In this document: piece after piece, positions 1 through 8,374 of the stretch
Position numbering within the stretch: position 1 is the stretch's first letter
Layout: every line of letters begins with the position of its first letter
NCBI GenBank assembly: GCA_902465605.1
Contig: CABQNT010000006.1
Location: forward strand, 1-64,000
DNA from: Prevotella sp902465605
GTDB lineage: Bacteria > Bacteroidota > Bacteroidia > Bacteroidales > Bacteroidaceae
DNA: 64,000 nt
Direction of reading: 5' to 3'
The notes under the pieces: generated by a model
Told to the model about the DNA's origin: nothing
The model's input: the letters and a program-made list of their open reading frames with translations, nothing else
Database searches by the model: none
Made by a program: the position numbers and the translations under genes

Positions 1-312
1 TTCAGTAATGAGAGGACGTGTAAACGCAATAAGGACGTTCAAGGGCTTAGTTGCGGATTTGAGGTAAACTACAAGAAGAATGTTTTTGTTATTATCCCAT
101 GATATCGTTTACAATTAGAATCATAGCAGAGCATTACCGGATATTTTCATCTCCTGTAGTTAAACTACGTTAAAGAAAAAGGATTGCAACCTATAATCCA
201 TATTCCCAATAAGTTGTGCGTACTATCACTACCTTACTATAAATATTATTATGGCTTGAAACCATCACCAGAATATCGGCATTATCGTGCTTGCTGACGA
301 GTTAATAGCCTC
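1..312. other. non-coding left edge of window
   Basis: No convincing gene is visible here. The stretch is A+T rich, has no long open frame with a recognisable product, and precedes the promoter of the conjugation operon. It probably separates this operon from the mobilisation or integration genes that would lie to the left, but nothing in it identifies an origin of transfer or attachment site. Confidence 0.5.
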
Positions 313-343
313 TTGCAAATTTCATTTCCATTTTTTATCTTTG
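313..343 (+). promoter_or_regulatory. candidate Bacteroidales promoter for the tra operon
   Basis: A TTG at 313-315 is followed after 20 nt by TATCTTTG at 336-343, matching the Bacteroidetes housekeeping -33/-7 pattern (TTG, 19-21 nt, TAnnTTTG). It would give a leader of about 145 nt before the ParA-like gene. No other match was seen between here and that gene. Confidence 0.55.
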
Positions 344-495
344 CCAATGATTTCACGATTTAGCATCTTCCTCATTTACCTAATTCGCAAGATACTTATT
401 TCTCGAAATAATGCTACTGGGGCCCAACTCCATTTGATAACCGGCCTTCCAAAAAGGAGTTTGTTATTATCACACAACTAATAACAACTTCGACA

Positions 496-1185
496 ATGAG
501 AGACAACATCATGATCACCTTTGCCAATCAGAAGGGCGGTGTCGGTAAGACTACGCTCTGCACTATGTTTGCCGATTACCTGGCGGCAAAGGGAGAAAGC
601 TTACTTGTTGTGGATTTTGACCGACAGCAGACCATTTACTCCAAACGAAAGGAGGATGTAGAGAAATATAGAGGGGTACGTTTGCCTTATACCGTACAGC
701 CTTTCGACATCAAAGACACCAATAGCGTCAGGGAGTTTCTTACCAGTCTGCGCGAGGGTTACAAAGGCATCGTGCTGATGGACACACCCGGCAACCTGTC
801 GCAACAGGGACTGGTGCCTATCTTTGCCCTCAGTCATTACATCGTATGCCCCTATCAGTTCGAGGCAACTTCCATCAATTCCACCGCTACTTTCATCGGC
901 TTCATCGCCAAGCTCCAACGTATGCTGCCCATCATGAAGTGCCAGTTCGTCTTCGTGGTTAATAAATGGGACAAACGGTATGGCAAGAAAGCGGAACTGG
1001 AGTTGTGGGATAAAACAGAGGAAAAGCTACGCCACTTCGGACTGGTTACGCCACGCATAGAAGTCAAGGCGGACATGCAACGATACAACACTATCGAACT
1101 GATGGGACCACAAAAGGACATCGTATCACCTACCTTCGACTTTATGTATCAACAGATATTCAAACCTAAAGAGCAGACAAAATGA
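496..1185 (+). CDS. ParA-family ATPase of conjugative transposon (TraA-like)
   Basis: A 229-residue P-loop ATPase of the ParA/MinD type. The deviant Walker A motif KGGVGKTT is at residues 13-20 and the Walker B-like region with MDTPG follows around residue 94. ParA proteins use ATP-driven cycling to position DNA or protein complexes; in Bacteroidetes conjugative transposons the homologue stands first in the transfer operon (often called TraA). An alternative ATG at 511 would remove five residues and still keep the fold. Its stop overlaps the next gene by four bases, implying translational coupling. The family is certain; its exact role in transfer is inferred from position. Confidence 0.9.
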   Translation: MRDNIMITFANQKGGVGKTTLCTMFADYLAAKGESLLVVDFDRQQTIYSKRKEDVEKYRGVRLPYTVQPFDIKDTNSVREFLTSLREGYKGIVLMDTPGNLSQQGLVPIFALSHYIVCPYQFEATSINSTATFIGFIAKLQRMLPIMKCQFVFVVNKWDKRYGKKAELELWDKTEEKLRHFGLVTPRIEVKADMQRYNTIELMGPQKDIVSPTFDFMYQQIFKPKEQTK

Positions 1186-1589
1186 AAGTAGACATTCCCC
1201 ATTCGCAGACGCCGCCTACCAACGACCTGCTCAACCTGCCCGATATAGACGGGGTGATTAATGAGGTGAAAGGACCATCTGTTCCACAACCCTCGCAAAC
1301 TGCACCCAAAACAGTGCAGCCCAACATCCACCAGTATGATGACAGTTGGCAGCTCTTCCATCAGTATGCACAACAATACGGCTACCGTGTCAAGAAGTAC
1401 GACCGCAAGAACTACGAGATAGACAACGAGGTGGTGGAGCTGCTGAAGCTCTGCAATATCAACAATATGTCGGTTACCGACATCATCAATGCCGCCCTCC
1501 GTGCCTTTATCGGCACCAACAGTGGCTACCTCAAAGAGTTTCTACGCCGTAACGATTATATTGTCAATAACCTTCAAAATCATGTATAG
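1182..1589 (+). CDS. DUF3408 conjugative transposon protein (TraB/TraC-like)
   Basis: A 135-residue protein that follows ParA with an ATGA overlap. The first 50 residues are proline-rich and probably disordered; the last 75 contain a helical segment with NNMSVTDIINAALRAFI that resembles the DUF3408 family, found next to ParA in CTnDOT-type elements (TraB/TraC). The C-terminal part looks like a ribbon-helix-helix-type DNA-binding segment, so a ParB-like partner role is possible but not shown. No signal peptide or membrane segment is seen. It overlaps the next gene by eight bases. Confidence 0.7.
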   Translation: MKVDIPHSQTPPTNDLLNLPDIDGVINEVKGPSVPQPSQTAPKTVQPNIHQYDDSWQLFHQYAQQYGYRVKKYDRKNYEIDNEVVELLKLCNINNMSVTDIINAALRAFIGTNSGYLKEFLRRNDYIVNNLQNHV

Positions 1590-2184
1590 GCAAAATATTA
1601 TCTGGACCGTATCAATGGTGGATTTCCTTATCGACCACCACAAGGAGATGAACAATACCGCTTTAGCTGGACATTTGGGTATTTCTCTGAGCTGCCTACG
1701 GCGGAAGTTGCATGAGTTGGGCTTGCGTAAACGTCCTGTCACCAAGGCGATGGCGGAGGCAAATACGGTCATGAAGTTATATTACAATCACTCTTATAGT
1801 GAGATAGCCAAGCTTACAGGTATATCTACTAGGTCAGTTTCACGAATCGTTAAAAAGTACCACCTTGAAAGAACGGCAGACGAAACCCGACAGATACGGT
1901 CGCGCAGCAGGAAGAGCATCATCAAACGGGAGAAGGCCCGCGTGTTGTTCGGACTACCACAAAAAACAAACATCAAGGTGGTAGGCAACAAGAAACGTGT
2001 AGTCTTGAAAAGTATCCTGAAATCGTATGGCTATTTAGTCATTCCTGGCCATAACACCTTATATTATAATGAACAGCTGAAGCGCAGACCGATCCGTGAG
2101 AGCAATGGGCAGAAGTTGGGATTGCAGTTTAAGCCAATGAGTGTCTATCTTGCCATGCCGGTTCAATGCCCATCGTTCACATAA
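1582..2184 (+). CDS. double helix-turn-helix protein, conjugation operon
   Basis: A basic 200-residue protein of unknown function. I chose the ATG at 1582, which overlaps the end of the DUF3408 gene by eight bases; a longer frame from 1489 would run far into that gene. Two helix-turn-helix units are visible: one around residues 12-45 (LAGHLGISLSCLRRKLHELG) and one around residues 55-88 (EIAKLTGISTRSVSRIVKKY), the second resembling resolvase/homeodomain-like HTHs. The C-terminal third is lysine/arginine rich. Its position after ParA and DUF3408 suggests a DNA-binding role in partition or operon control; this is inference. Confidence 0.7.
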   Translation: MYRQNIIWTVSMVDFLIDHHKEMNNTALAGHLGISLSCLRRKLHELGLRKRPVTKAMAEANTVMKLYYNHSYSEIAKLTGISTRSVSRIVKKYHLERTADETRQIRSRSRKSIIKREKARVLFGLPQKTNIKVVGNKKRVVLKSILKSYGYLVIPGHNTLYYNEQLKRRPIRESNGQKLGLQFKPMSVYLAMPVQCPSFT

Positions 2185-2196
2185 TGCCTATTGCGT

Positions 2197-2577
2197 ATGA
2201 GTTTTCAAATATTCCTCGGTTTTATTGTGACTTGCTACCTCTGCTATTACTTGGGTACGGTGGCCTACGACCTGCTGGCAGGCAGAAAGCGTGCTGCCAG
2301 CGAAGACGATAAGGTACAGGAGGAAACCATTGACATCTCCGATGAAGTAAGGGAATTTACGCCTATCCTTATCACTCGCCCCATCATCAATAAACAGAAG
2401 ACTGCTGCCCTGAAACGAAAGCAGACAGCAGAACTCTTGATGACCGGTGGTATTGAAGTAAACAACCTGCTGGTCAAGGTGGAAGACCTGTCGAAAGACG
2501 GTGAGAACAGCGAACTGGGCAGCTTGCTTGCCAAATGGAAGGAGTTTGATCCCGAAAGAGGGGACATTTCTCCATAA
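2197..2577 (+). CDS. small membrane-anchored conjugation protein (TraD position)
   Basis: A 126-residue protein with one N-terminal membrane segment (about residues 4-25, IFLGFIVTCYLCYYLGTVAY) and a soluble, charged remainder, presumably cytoplasmic or periplasmic. The ATG at 2197 was chosen; an in-frame TTG at 2191 is possible. It lies between the HTH protein and TraE where Bacteroidetes elements carry a short TraD-type gene. I do not recognise a domain, and the function is unknown. Confidence 0.6.
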   Translation: MSFQIFLGFIVTCYLCYYLGTVAYDLLAGRKRAASEDDKVQEETIDISDEVREFTPILITRPIINKQKTAALKRKQTAELLMTGGIEVNNLLVKVEDLSKDGENSELGSLLAKWKEFDPERGDISP

Positions 2578-2680
2578 AACATACCAACCTACTATCTTTA
2601 ATATTTCAGACCTAGCACTTTAACTTGTTTGACTTTCGGCTTTAACATGGAATTGAATTTCAAATTTAATCCAATCGATT

Positions 2681-3043
2681 ATGTCGCAATTGAGAAAACA
2701 AGCAGTAAAATGCGTGGGACGTGCTTGGAGTTTTGCGAAGTGTCAGTCTTTGAAATTAGCAGTAAGCGTGGGAATGTTCGCCATGAGTACTGGAACAATG
2801 CTGGCCAACAGCAAGGGTGCTGGCGGATTTTCCAAAGCTACCACGGAGATCTCTTCGTACCAAACCCCTGTTTCCAACCTGATGAAGGCCATCGCAGCCG
2901 TCATCGTGTTAGTAGGAGCGTTCAATGTGTATTTCAAGATGCAGAACGGCGACCAGGACGTGAAAAAGACTATCATGCTCACCATCGGTGGCTGTGTGGC
3001 TTTCATCGCCATGTCGGAAGCTCTTCCGCTCTTCTTCAAGTAA
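2681..3043 (+). CDS. traE: TraE, DUF4134 conjugative transposon membrane protein
   Basis: A 120-residue protein of the DUF4134/TraE family. A hydrophobic N-terminal segment (about residues 24-42) is followed by two membrane helices (about 65-85 and 97-117), the layout of VirB2/TrbC-like pilin precursors. In Bacteroidetes elements TraE directly precedes TraF and TraG, as here. By analogy it may form the channel or pilus-like subunit in the inner membrane and periplasm, but that role is inferred. The gap of about 100 bases upstream contains no other gene. Confidence 0.85.
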   Translation: MSQLRKQAVKCVGRAWSFAKCQSLKLAVSVGMFAMSTGTMLANSKGAGGFSKATTEISSYQTPVSNLMKAIAAVIVLVGAFNVYFKMQNGDQDVKKTIMLTIGGCVAFIAMSEALPLFFK

Positions 3044-3104
3044 TCAATCGGTGGGAGCCGGACCTGCAACCATGCGTCTGGCTCCTACCAAATTTCAAAG
3101 TTTT

Positions 3105-3383
3105 ATGGAAGATTTCTTTCCTATATACAAAGGCATACAGAAACCGTTGGAGTTCATGGGCATCAGAGGGCGTTTCCTAACCTTTGCCGCCATTGCCATC
3201 GGTGTATCCTTTCTCGGTTTCATCCTTTTTTCCATCATCCTGGGCAAGCTGGCTGGCTTTATTGCCATGATTGTTCTTGCCCTTGTCGGACTGGCCACCA
3301 TCTACATACGGCAGCGAAATGGGCTTCACGCCAAGCATCGGAATAAGGGTATTTACATCTATCATGGGATTTTCAAACACTAA
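3105..3383 (+). CDS. traF: TraF, DUF4133 conjugative transposon membrane protein
   Basis: A 92-residue inner-membrane protein of the DUF4133 (TraF) family, comparable to VirB3. It starts MEDFFPIYKGIQKPLEFMGI, matching the usual short N-terminus of the family, and then has two adjacent membrane helices (about residues 22-45 and 48-68). The ATG at 3105 is preferred over an upstream ATG at 3072 because the extra residues do not look like family sequence. VirB3-type proteins sit beside the VirB4 ATPase, and the next gene, five bases downstream, is exactly that. Confidence 0.85.
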   Translation: MEDFFPIYKGIQKPLEFMGIRGRFLTFAAIAIGVSFLGFILFSIILGKLAGFIAMIVLALVGLATIYIRQRNGLHAKHRNKGIYIYHGIFKH

Positions 3384-3388
3384 CGGTT

Positions 3389-6268
3389 ATGGCACAGCAA
3401 AGAAAACCTTTCGATAAACTTTTCTCCCAGCTGCAGGACATCAGGGATAAGGACGGGAAACTGCTCAATACGGTGCTCTGGTCCCAGAAGGGAAATCCGT
3501 CCGTACTCTTCGAGATTGAGAATCCCGTGCAGCAATATTGTACCGATGCTGACCTATATTGCCTCTTCCAGGACGTACTGGCCAACATTATAAAGACACT
3601 CGGTGAGGGGTATGCCCTACAAAAACAAGACATCTTCTGCAAGCAGGAGTATCACCATGAGCTGGAGGGAGAACAGGAGTTCCTGACCGAAAGCTACTTT
3701 AACTACTTCGAGGGACGGGAATATACCGACATACGCACCTTCCTCATCGTTACGCAGGAGTGTGCGCACAATGCTTTCGTGAAATACGACGCCAAACGAT
3801 GGGAGGACTTCCATGTCAAAGTAGCCAAGGTAGCTGACATTCTGCAAGAGAAAGGTATCGCTCACCGCAAGCTGAGCAAGTCGGAGATAGACGAGTATCT
3901 TCACCGCTTTATGGCATTCCAGTTCAAGCAGGGTCCATTCTCCATGACCAACTTCAAATGTTCTGACGAGAACCTGAAGATAGGCGACCGGACGGTAAAG
4001 TCTTTTCCCTTGGTGGATATAGATGAAATCAATATGCCCAACTTCGTGAGGCCGTTCCTTTCGGTCAACATCAACGGCACCTACATTGCCACCGACCTCT
4101 TCTCTTTCTTAACGGAGATACCTTATACTGACTGCGTCATCTACAATCAGGTCATACAAATACCTGCCCAGCGCAGGCTTATGCGCAAGCTGCAAAGCAA
4201 GGCGAAGCGCCACGGATCCATGCCCGATCCGTCGAACCGCATCGCCAAAGAAGATATAGAACGGCTGTTGGACACACTGGCTGTGGATAGCAAGCTGATG
4301 GTTTATACCAATTTCAATATCCTCGTCAGTTGTCCGCATGACAAGATAACGCCGGTTACATCGTACATCGAGACAAAGCTCTACGACTGTGCCATCATGC
4401 CCTCTCGCTCGGCTTATAACCAGCTGGAGCTCTTCACGTGCAGCTTTCCTGGCAATGTTTATGCCTTCAATCCTGATTACGACCTTTTTCTTACGCTGTC
4501 GGACGCAGCGCTCTGCCTATGCTTTAAGGAGCATCTGAAACATTCTGAGGAAACGCCGCTCAAAACCTACTATACTGACAGGCAGGGACTTCCTGTGGCG
4601 ATAGACATTACCGGCAAGGAAGGAGTACACAAGTACACTGACAATGCTAATTTCTTCTGTATCGGACCCAGTGGCAGCGGCAAGAGCTTCCACATGAATA
4701 GTGTGGTGCGCCAGCTTCTGGAGCAGAATACGGATGTGGTGATGGTAGATACTGGAGATAGCTACGAGGGTATATGCAGCTACTTCGGTGGCACCTATAT
4801 CACCTACTCCAAAGAGCATCCCATCTCCATGAATCCGTTTAAGATTACCAAGACGGAATACCGACAGAACTTTGGGGAGAAGAAGAACTTTCTCAAATCG
4901 CTTATTTTCCTCATCTACAAGGGAAGCGAGATGCCTTCAAAGATTGAAGATGCCATCATCAATCAGGTCATCGTGGAGTATTATGACGCTTTCTTCCACC
5001 CCTTCCGTGGTTTTTCCGCAGAAGAAAAAGATAGGTTGCGCCACCGGCTCTTGCTGGAGGATAAAAAGAACGGTGAGTATGAGAAGTATGGTGAGAAGGT
5101 GGAGCATAGCTACTATCATGATTTTGAGGGATATCAGGGAAACACTTCTGCAAGTGTAAATTCAGAAAGCAGAGATACCATCTTTTCTGAAGCCGAGGTT
5201 GCGCATCACATCAAGGCAAAACGCCAGGTGGAAAAGCTGCATGCCCTGGTCAATGACCAAGCTGCGACGGAGGGTGAGAAGGTGGCTGCCAACCGTCAAC
5301 TCATGCGCCTCATGGCTGAGGTAATCGAAGGCAGCTACCTCATGCGCATCGAACAGAAAATCGAGAAGATGGAGCAGCGTAGACGTAAGATGACGGTTAG
5401 GAAGCTGTCCTTCAACACTTTCTATGAATATGCGCTGGAACGTATTCCACAGCTGATGACCGAAAAGAAGATAGCCTTCGACATTGACAACTTTGCTGCT
5501 ATTCTCGAACAGTTCTACCGTGGTGGCGAGCTGGAGTGCACGCTGAACAATGATCTGGAACAGTCACTCTTCGATGAACGGTTTATTGTCTTCGAGATTG
5601 ACAAAATCAAAGATGACCCTGTGCTGTTCCCTATCGTGGTGCTCATCATCATGGATGTGTTTCTCCAGAAGATGCGTATCAAGAAAGGTCGAAAGGCTCT
5701 CATCATCGAAGAGGCATGGAAAGCTATCGCCTCGCCTACGATGGCAGAATACATCAAGTATCTCTACAAGACGGTGCGTAAGTTCCACGGCATCGCTGGA
5801 GTTGTGACACAGGAACTGAACGACGTGATTGATTCTCCCATTGTCAAGGAGGCTATCATCAACAACAGCGACGTGAAAATTCTGCTTGACCAGGCCAAAT
5901 TCAAGGATCGGTACGATGACATTGCGGCTATCCTCGGACTGACAGCGGTTCAACGACAGCAGATCTTCACCATCAACAGTCTTAACAACCACGAGGGCCG
6001 GAATTACTTCAAGGAGGTATGGATTTGCCGTGGACAGATATCGGATGTGTATGGTGTGGAAGAACCGCCTGAATGTTACTGGGCCTACACCACGGAACGG
6101 GCGGAAAAGGAAGCCCTCAAGATTTACACGAAGCATTATGGTGGTAACATCCAACGTGCCATCACAGAGATAGAGAAAGACCGCAGAAAGGCAGGGATAA
6201 GCAAATATCTCGATTTTGCGCGGCATGTCAACGAACATCAAAACCTTATGAGCTTATGGAAAAGTTAA
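3389..6268 (+). CDS. traG: TraG, VirB4-like conjugation ATPase
   Basis: A 959-residue ATPase that powers assembly of the mating channel at the inner membrane. The Walker A motif GPSGSGKS lies near residues 424-431 and the Walker B-like segment ALIIEEAWKAI near residue 770, followed by the conserved TQELNDV and ILLDQAK stretches of TraG/VirB4 proteins. The N-terminal 380 residues are the TraG N-terminal domain. At roughly residues 560-700, between the two motifs, there is a highly charged, coiled-coil-like segment, which makes the protein longer than CTnDOT TraG (about 830 residues as I recall). It overlaps the next gene by 13 bases. Confidence 0.95.
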   Translation: MAQQRKPFDKLFSQLQDIRDKDGKLLNTVLWSQKGNPSVLFEIENPVQQYCTDADLYCLFQDVLANIIKTLGEGYALQKQDIFCKQEYHHELEGEQEFLTESYFNYFEGREYTDIRTFLIVTQECAHNAFVKYDAKRWEDFHVKVAKVADILQEKGIAHRKLSKSEIDEYLHRFMAFQFKQGPFSMTNFKCSDENLKIGDRTVKSFPLVDIDEINMPNFVRPFLSVNINGTYIATDLFSFLTEIPYTDCVIYNQVIQIPAQRRLMRKLQSKAKRHGSMPDPSNRIAKEDIERLLDTLAVDSKLMVYTNFNILVSCPHDKITPVTSYIETKLYDCAIMPSRSAYNQLELFTCSFPGNVYAFNPDYDLFLTLSDAALCLCFKEHLKHSEETPLKTYYTDRQGLPVAIDITGKEGVHKYTDNANFFCIGPSGSGKSFHMNSVVRQLLEQNTDVVMVDTGDSYEGICSYFGGTYITYSKEHPISMNPFKITKTEYRQNFGEKKNFLKSLIFLIYKGSEMPSKIEDAIINQVIVEYYDAFFHPFRGFSAEEKDRLRHRLLLEDKKNGEYEKYGEKVEHSYYHDFEGYQGNTSASVNSESRDTIFSEAEVAHHIKAKRQVEKLHALVNDQAATEGEKVAANRQLMRLMAEVIEGSYLMRIEQKIEKMEQRRRKMTVRKLSFNTFYEYALERIPQLMTEKKIAFDIDNFAAILEQFYRGGELECTLNNDLEQSLFDERFIVFEIDKIKDDPVLFPIVVLIIMDVFLQKMRIKKGRKALIIEEAWKAIASPTMAEYIKYLYKTVRKFHGIAGVVTQELNDVIDSPIVKEAIINNSDVKILLDQAKFKDRYDDIAAILGLTAVQRQQIFTINSLNNHEGRNYFKEVWICRGQISDVYGVEEPPECYWAYTTERAEKEALKIYTKHYGGNIQRAITEIEKDRRKAGISKYLDFARHVNEHQNLMSLWKS

Positions 6269-6984
6269 GGTTAATTTTCGTTCTGGCGATGCTCCTTGCC
6301 TCGCTGAACATTCGGGCTGGATGGCGAGTGGTAATAGACAAGAAAACCACGGCCGCCGTTATGTCCAATGCTGCGTCGCAGAAACTCATAGAGGACAGGC
6401 ACAACGGGCGTCTGGATTCCATCAATACCAAGCAAGAGAAGCTGATGAAATATACCGCTACGATGGCAAGCATCAAAGAACTTTACCAACTCTCCATGCA
6501 GAACATCACTGGTTTTGGGGAAGAAAGTAGATACTACGGTGAAATCGTCTCGCTCACAGCCAGCATCTTCAAGGATGTGCCCATCGTGCTGAAACAGCTC
6601 GGCAAGTCACCGGGCAAGAACTATGTGGTATGCCTCAATGAGATGACCAATCTCGTGTCCGAGACACAAGGACTGGTACACGACTTTGTGGATATTGTAA
6701 ACAACGGCAAGGTACGCAATCCTTTGGACACGGCCAAAGATGACGGCAAGGACGACGGATATAACCTGCTCAACCGCTATGAGCGGCTGACGATGGCCAA
6801 CAAGATCTACAATCGTCTGCTTGAAATCCACTATAAGCTGGAGGTTATGGTGATGATGTGCCAGTTCGGTAACAACTGGGGGGATGTACTCATGGCCATT
6901 GACGTGGAGTCGTGGGCTGCCTATATCACGGCTCAAAACTCCGTTGACGGGTTGATTGATAATTGGAACGGCTTGGATGTCTAA
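6256..6984 (+). CDS. exported conjugation protein, TraI position, paralogue family member 1
   Basis: A 242-residue protein with a signal peptide (about residues 1-21, ending IRAGW). The rest is helical and lacks membrane segments, so it is probably periplasmic. It lies where DUF4141/TraI proteins (VirB5/TrbJ-like in position) normally occur, but I do not see clear DUF4141 sequence. Its C-terminal 70 residues align with the protein at 37790-38512: both have a LL..(x)ER...AN pattern, an internal W-(N/G)-D, an acidic residue before a WA pair, and end VDGLI..W. The two are therefore likely distant paralogues. Function inferred only from context: a periplasmic channel component. Confidence 0.7.
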   Translation: MEKLRLIFVLAMLLASLNIRAGWRVVIDKKTTAAVMSNAASQKLIEDRHNGRLDSINTKQEKLMKYTATMASIKELYQLSMQNITGFGEESRYYGEIVSLTASIFKDVPIVLKQLGKSPGKNYVVCLNEMTNLVSETQGLVHDFVDIVNNGKVRNPLDTAKDDGKDDGYNLLNRYERLTMANKIYNRLLEIHYKLEVMVMMCQFGNNWGDVLMAIDVESWAAYITAQNSVDGLIDNWNGLDV

Positions 6985-6997
6985 AGAAGTTTGGCTT

Positions 6998-7693
6998 ATG
7001 AAAAAGGCATGGAATATAAAAAGATATGGGCTGTTGTTATGGTGCTTCATGGTAGCAGTTCCCATTTTTGCCGATGTTATACCGACGCCGAGGGATCCAT
7101 TAACTATTGAAGCCCTTATTAGTCTGCATAAACTCATAAAGGGTGAAGAGGACAAGGCCTTGGCAAAGGTGGCAACGAGTTTTGGTGAACAGAGCATCAT
7201 CACAAAGGGTGCTACCAAGTTCAATGATGTCAGAACGACCTTGGACAGTAAATTGAATAATGGCTATTCCTACGTCATCTTAGCCAGCGCATTGGGTTCG
7301 ACAGTCAACAGCATGTATCGCTTGATACAGGAGTACTCCCAGTTTACACGCTCCACTTTTCAATATACCTCCAAGAAGCCGATGGTGGCATGGTACTATA
7401 CAGAAGCGAATATGGCTTGTGCAAGAGAAATCAAAAACATCAAAGCCCTTTATGCATCGCTTGCCGCCAGCGGTGTCAACGTAATGAAGGCCTCGATGGA
7501 CGAGAAGCTTCACCTTATCATGGAGTTGAAGACTTCCATAGAAAACATGAGAGGTATCATCGACGGTGCCAACGTCTGGTGTAGCATCATTACCGTCGGC
7601 GGGGTCAGATACGATTATATTTGGGACATCCTCAACAGTGAGGTGACAGACAAAATAGCAGAAGGAGTAATTAACAAATGGAACAGTATTTGA
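6998..7693 (+). CDS. exported conjugation protein, possible paralogue family member 2
   Basis: A 231-residue protein with a basic N-terminus and signal peptide (MKKAWNIKRYGLLLWCFMVAVPIFA). I took ATG 6998 because upstream starts at 6956 and 6977 would place about 14 non-signal residues first and overlap the previous gene further. The mature part is helical. The end (YDYIWDILNSEVTDKIAEGVINKW) resembles the ends of the proteins at 6256-6984 and 37790-38512, though more weakly. Function unknown; probably a periplasmic part of the transfer apparatus. Its stop overlaps the next start by 16 bases. Confidence 0.65.
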   Translation: MKKAWNIKRYGLLLWCFMVAVPIFADVIPTPRDPLTIEALISLHKLIKGEEDKALAKVATSFGEQSIITKGATKFNDVRTTLDSKLNNGYSYVILASALGSTVNSMYRLIQEYSQFTRSTFQYTSKKPMVAWYYTEANMACAREIKNIKALYASLAASGVNVMKASMDEKLHLIMELKTSIENMRGIIDGANVWCSIITVGGVRYDYIWDILNSEVTDKIAEGVINKWNSI

Positions 7694-8370
7694 GAAAATT
7701 TCTATTCATCATGACAGGGTTACTTTATCTTTCCCTGTCCACATTTGCACAGCATCCGACCTACGATGACCAGAAGGAAAAGCAGTGGAAGTCAATGGAG
7801 AACGGACCATGGGACTTTGCTCCTGCATGGTATTATTACTTATTACACAAGAAATATAGCGGCGGTGAGGCTTACTGGCAATGGAGATTTCTCAAATCTG
7901 GCTGGAGAGTTAGGTTTAAGGAAAGTAAGTCCAGCGTGAAACGCATCATGCCCACTCGTATCACCGCCGAAGAGACACAACGACAGAAGATGAAGGAAAC
8001 CGAGCAGGAACGTGCGAAGATAGAAGAACTCTACAAAGAGGAAGTGGCGCGTGCCGCTGACAGGAATGTCGATTTGGTTTATTCCTCCTTCAGAAGCGAC
8101 TTCGACCGTATGCAGAAATCTATTTCCGAAGGACTGCTCTTCTGTATGCAGCGAAGCAAGGGCAAACTGAAATTTCAGGTCGATGAGCTGACCAGGCAGA
8201 ACGAGATGATCTGTCAGGACATAGCCTATATCCACCGGACGGGTGTGGGAAATGAACTTGAAAACGCCAAACGACAGGAAGCCTACCAACAATATAAGAA
8301 ACAGATGGAGGAAATTGTCAGCCGCGTGGCGCATCTTGTAGGCGTGGCGCAAAACTATTACAAACGATAA
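7678..8370 (+). CDS. DUF5045-like exported conjugation protein
   Basis: A 230-residue protein with an N-terminal signal sequence (about residues 1-24, ending STFAQ). Positions 30-75 carry an aromatic-rich block (WKSMENGPWDFAPAWYYYLL, then HKKYSGGEAYWQW) that I associate with DUF5045 proteins of Bacteroidetes conjugative elements; the second half is a long charged helical region. It probably acts in the periplasm, and its place between the TraI-like proteins and TraJ suggests a structural or assembly role. The DUF assignment is from memory of the motif and would need a profile search. Confidence 0.7.
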   Translation: MEQYLRKFLFIMTGLLYLSLSTFAQHPTYDDQKEKQWKSMENGPWDFAPAWYYYLLHKKYSGGEAYWQWRFLKSGWRVRFKESKSSVKRIMPTRITAEETQRQKMKETEQERAKIEELYKEEVARAADRNVDLVYSSFRSDFDRMQKSISEGLLFCMQRSKGKLKFQVDELTRQNEMICQDIAYIHRTGVGNELENAKRQEAYQQYKKQMEEIVSRVAHLVGVAQNYYKR

Positions 8371-8374
8371 AATT

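Noticed and set aside
287..481. A 64-codon frame upstream of the ParA gene
   Set aside because: It overlaps the promoter of the tra operon and has a hydrophobic, non-family sequence.
2988..3104. Longer start of the TraF gene
   Set aside because: The added residues overlap TraE and do not resemble the family; the ATG at 3105 gives the normal length.
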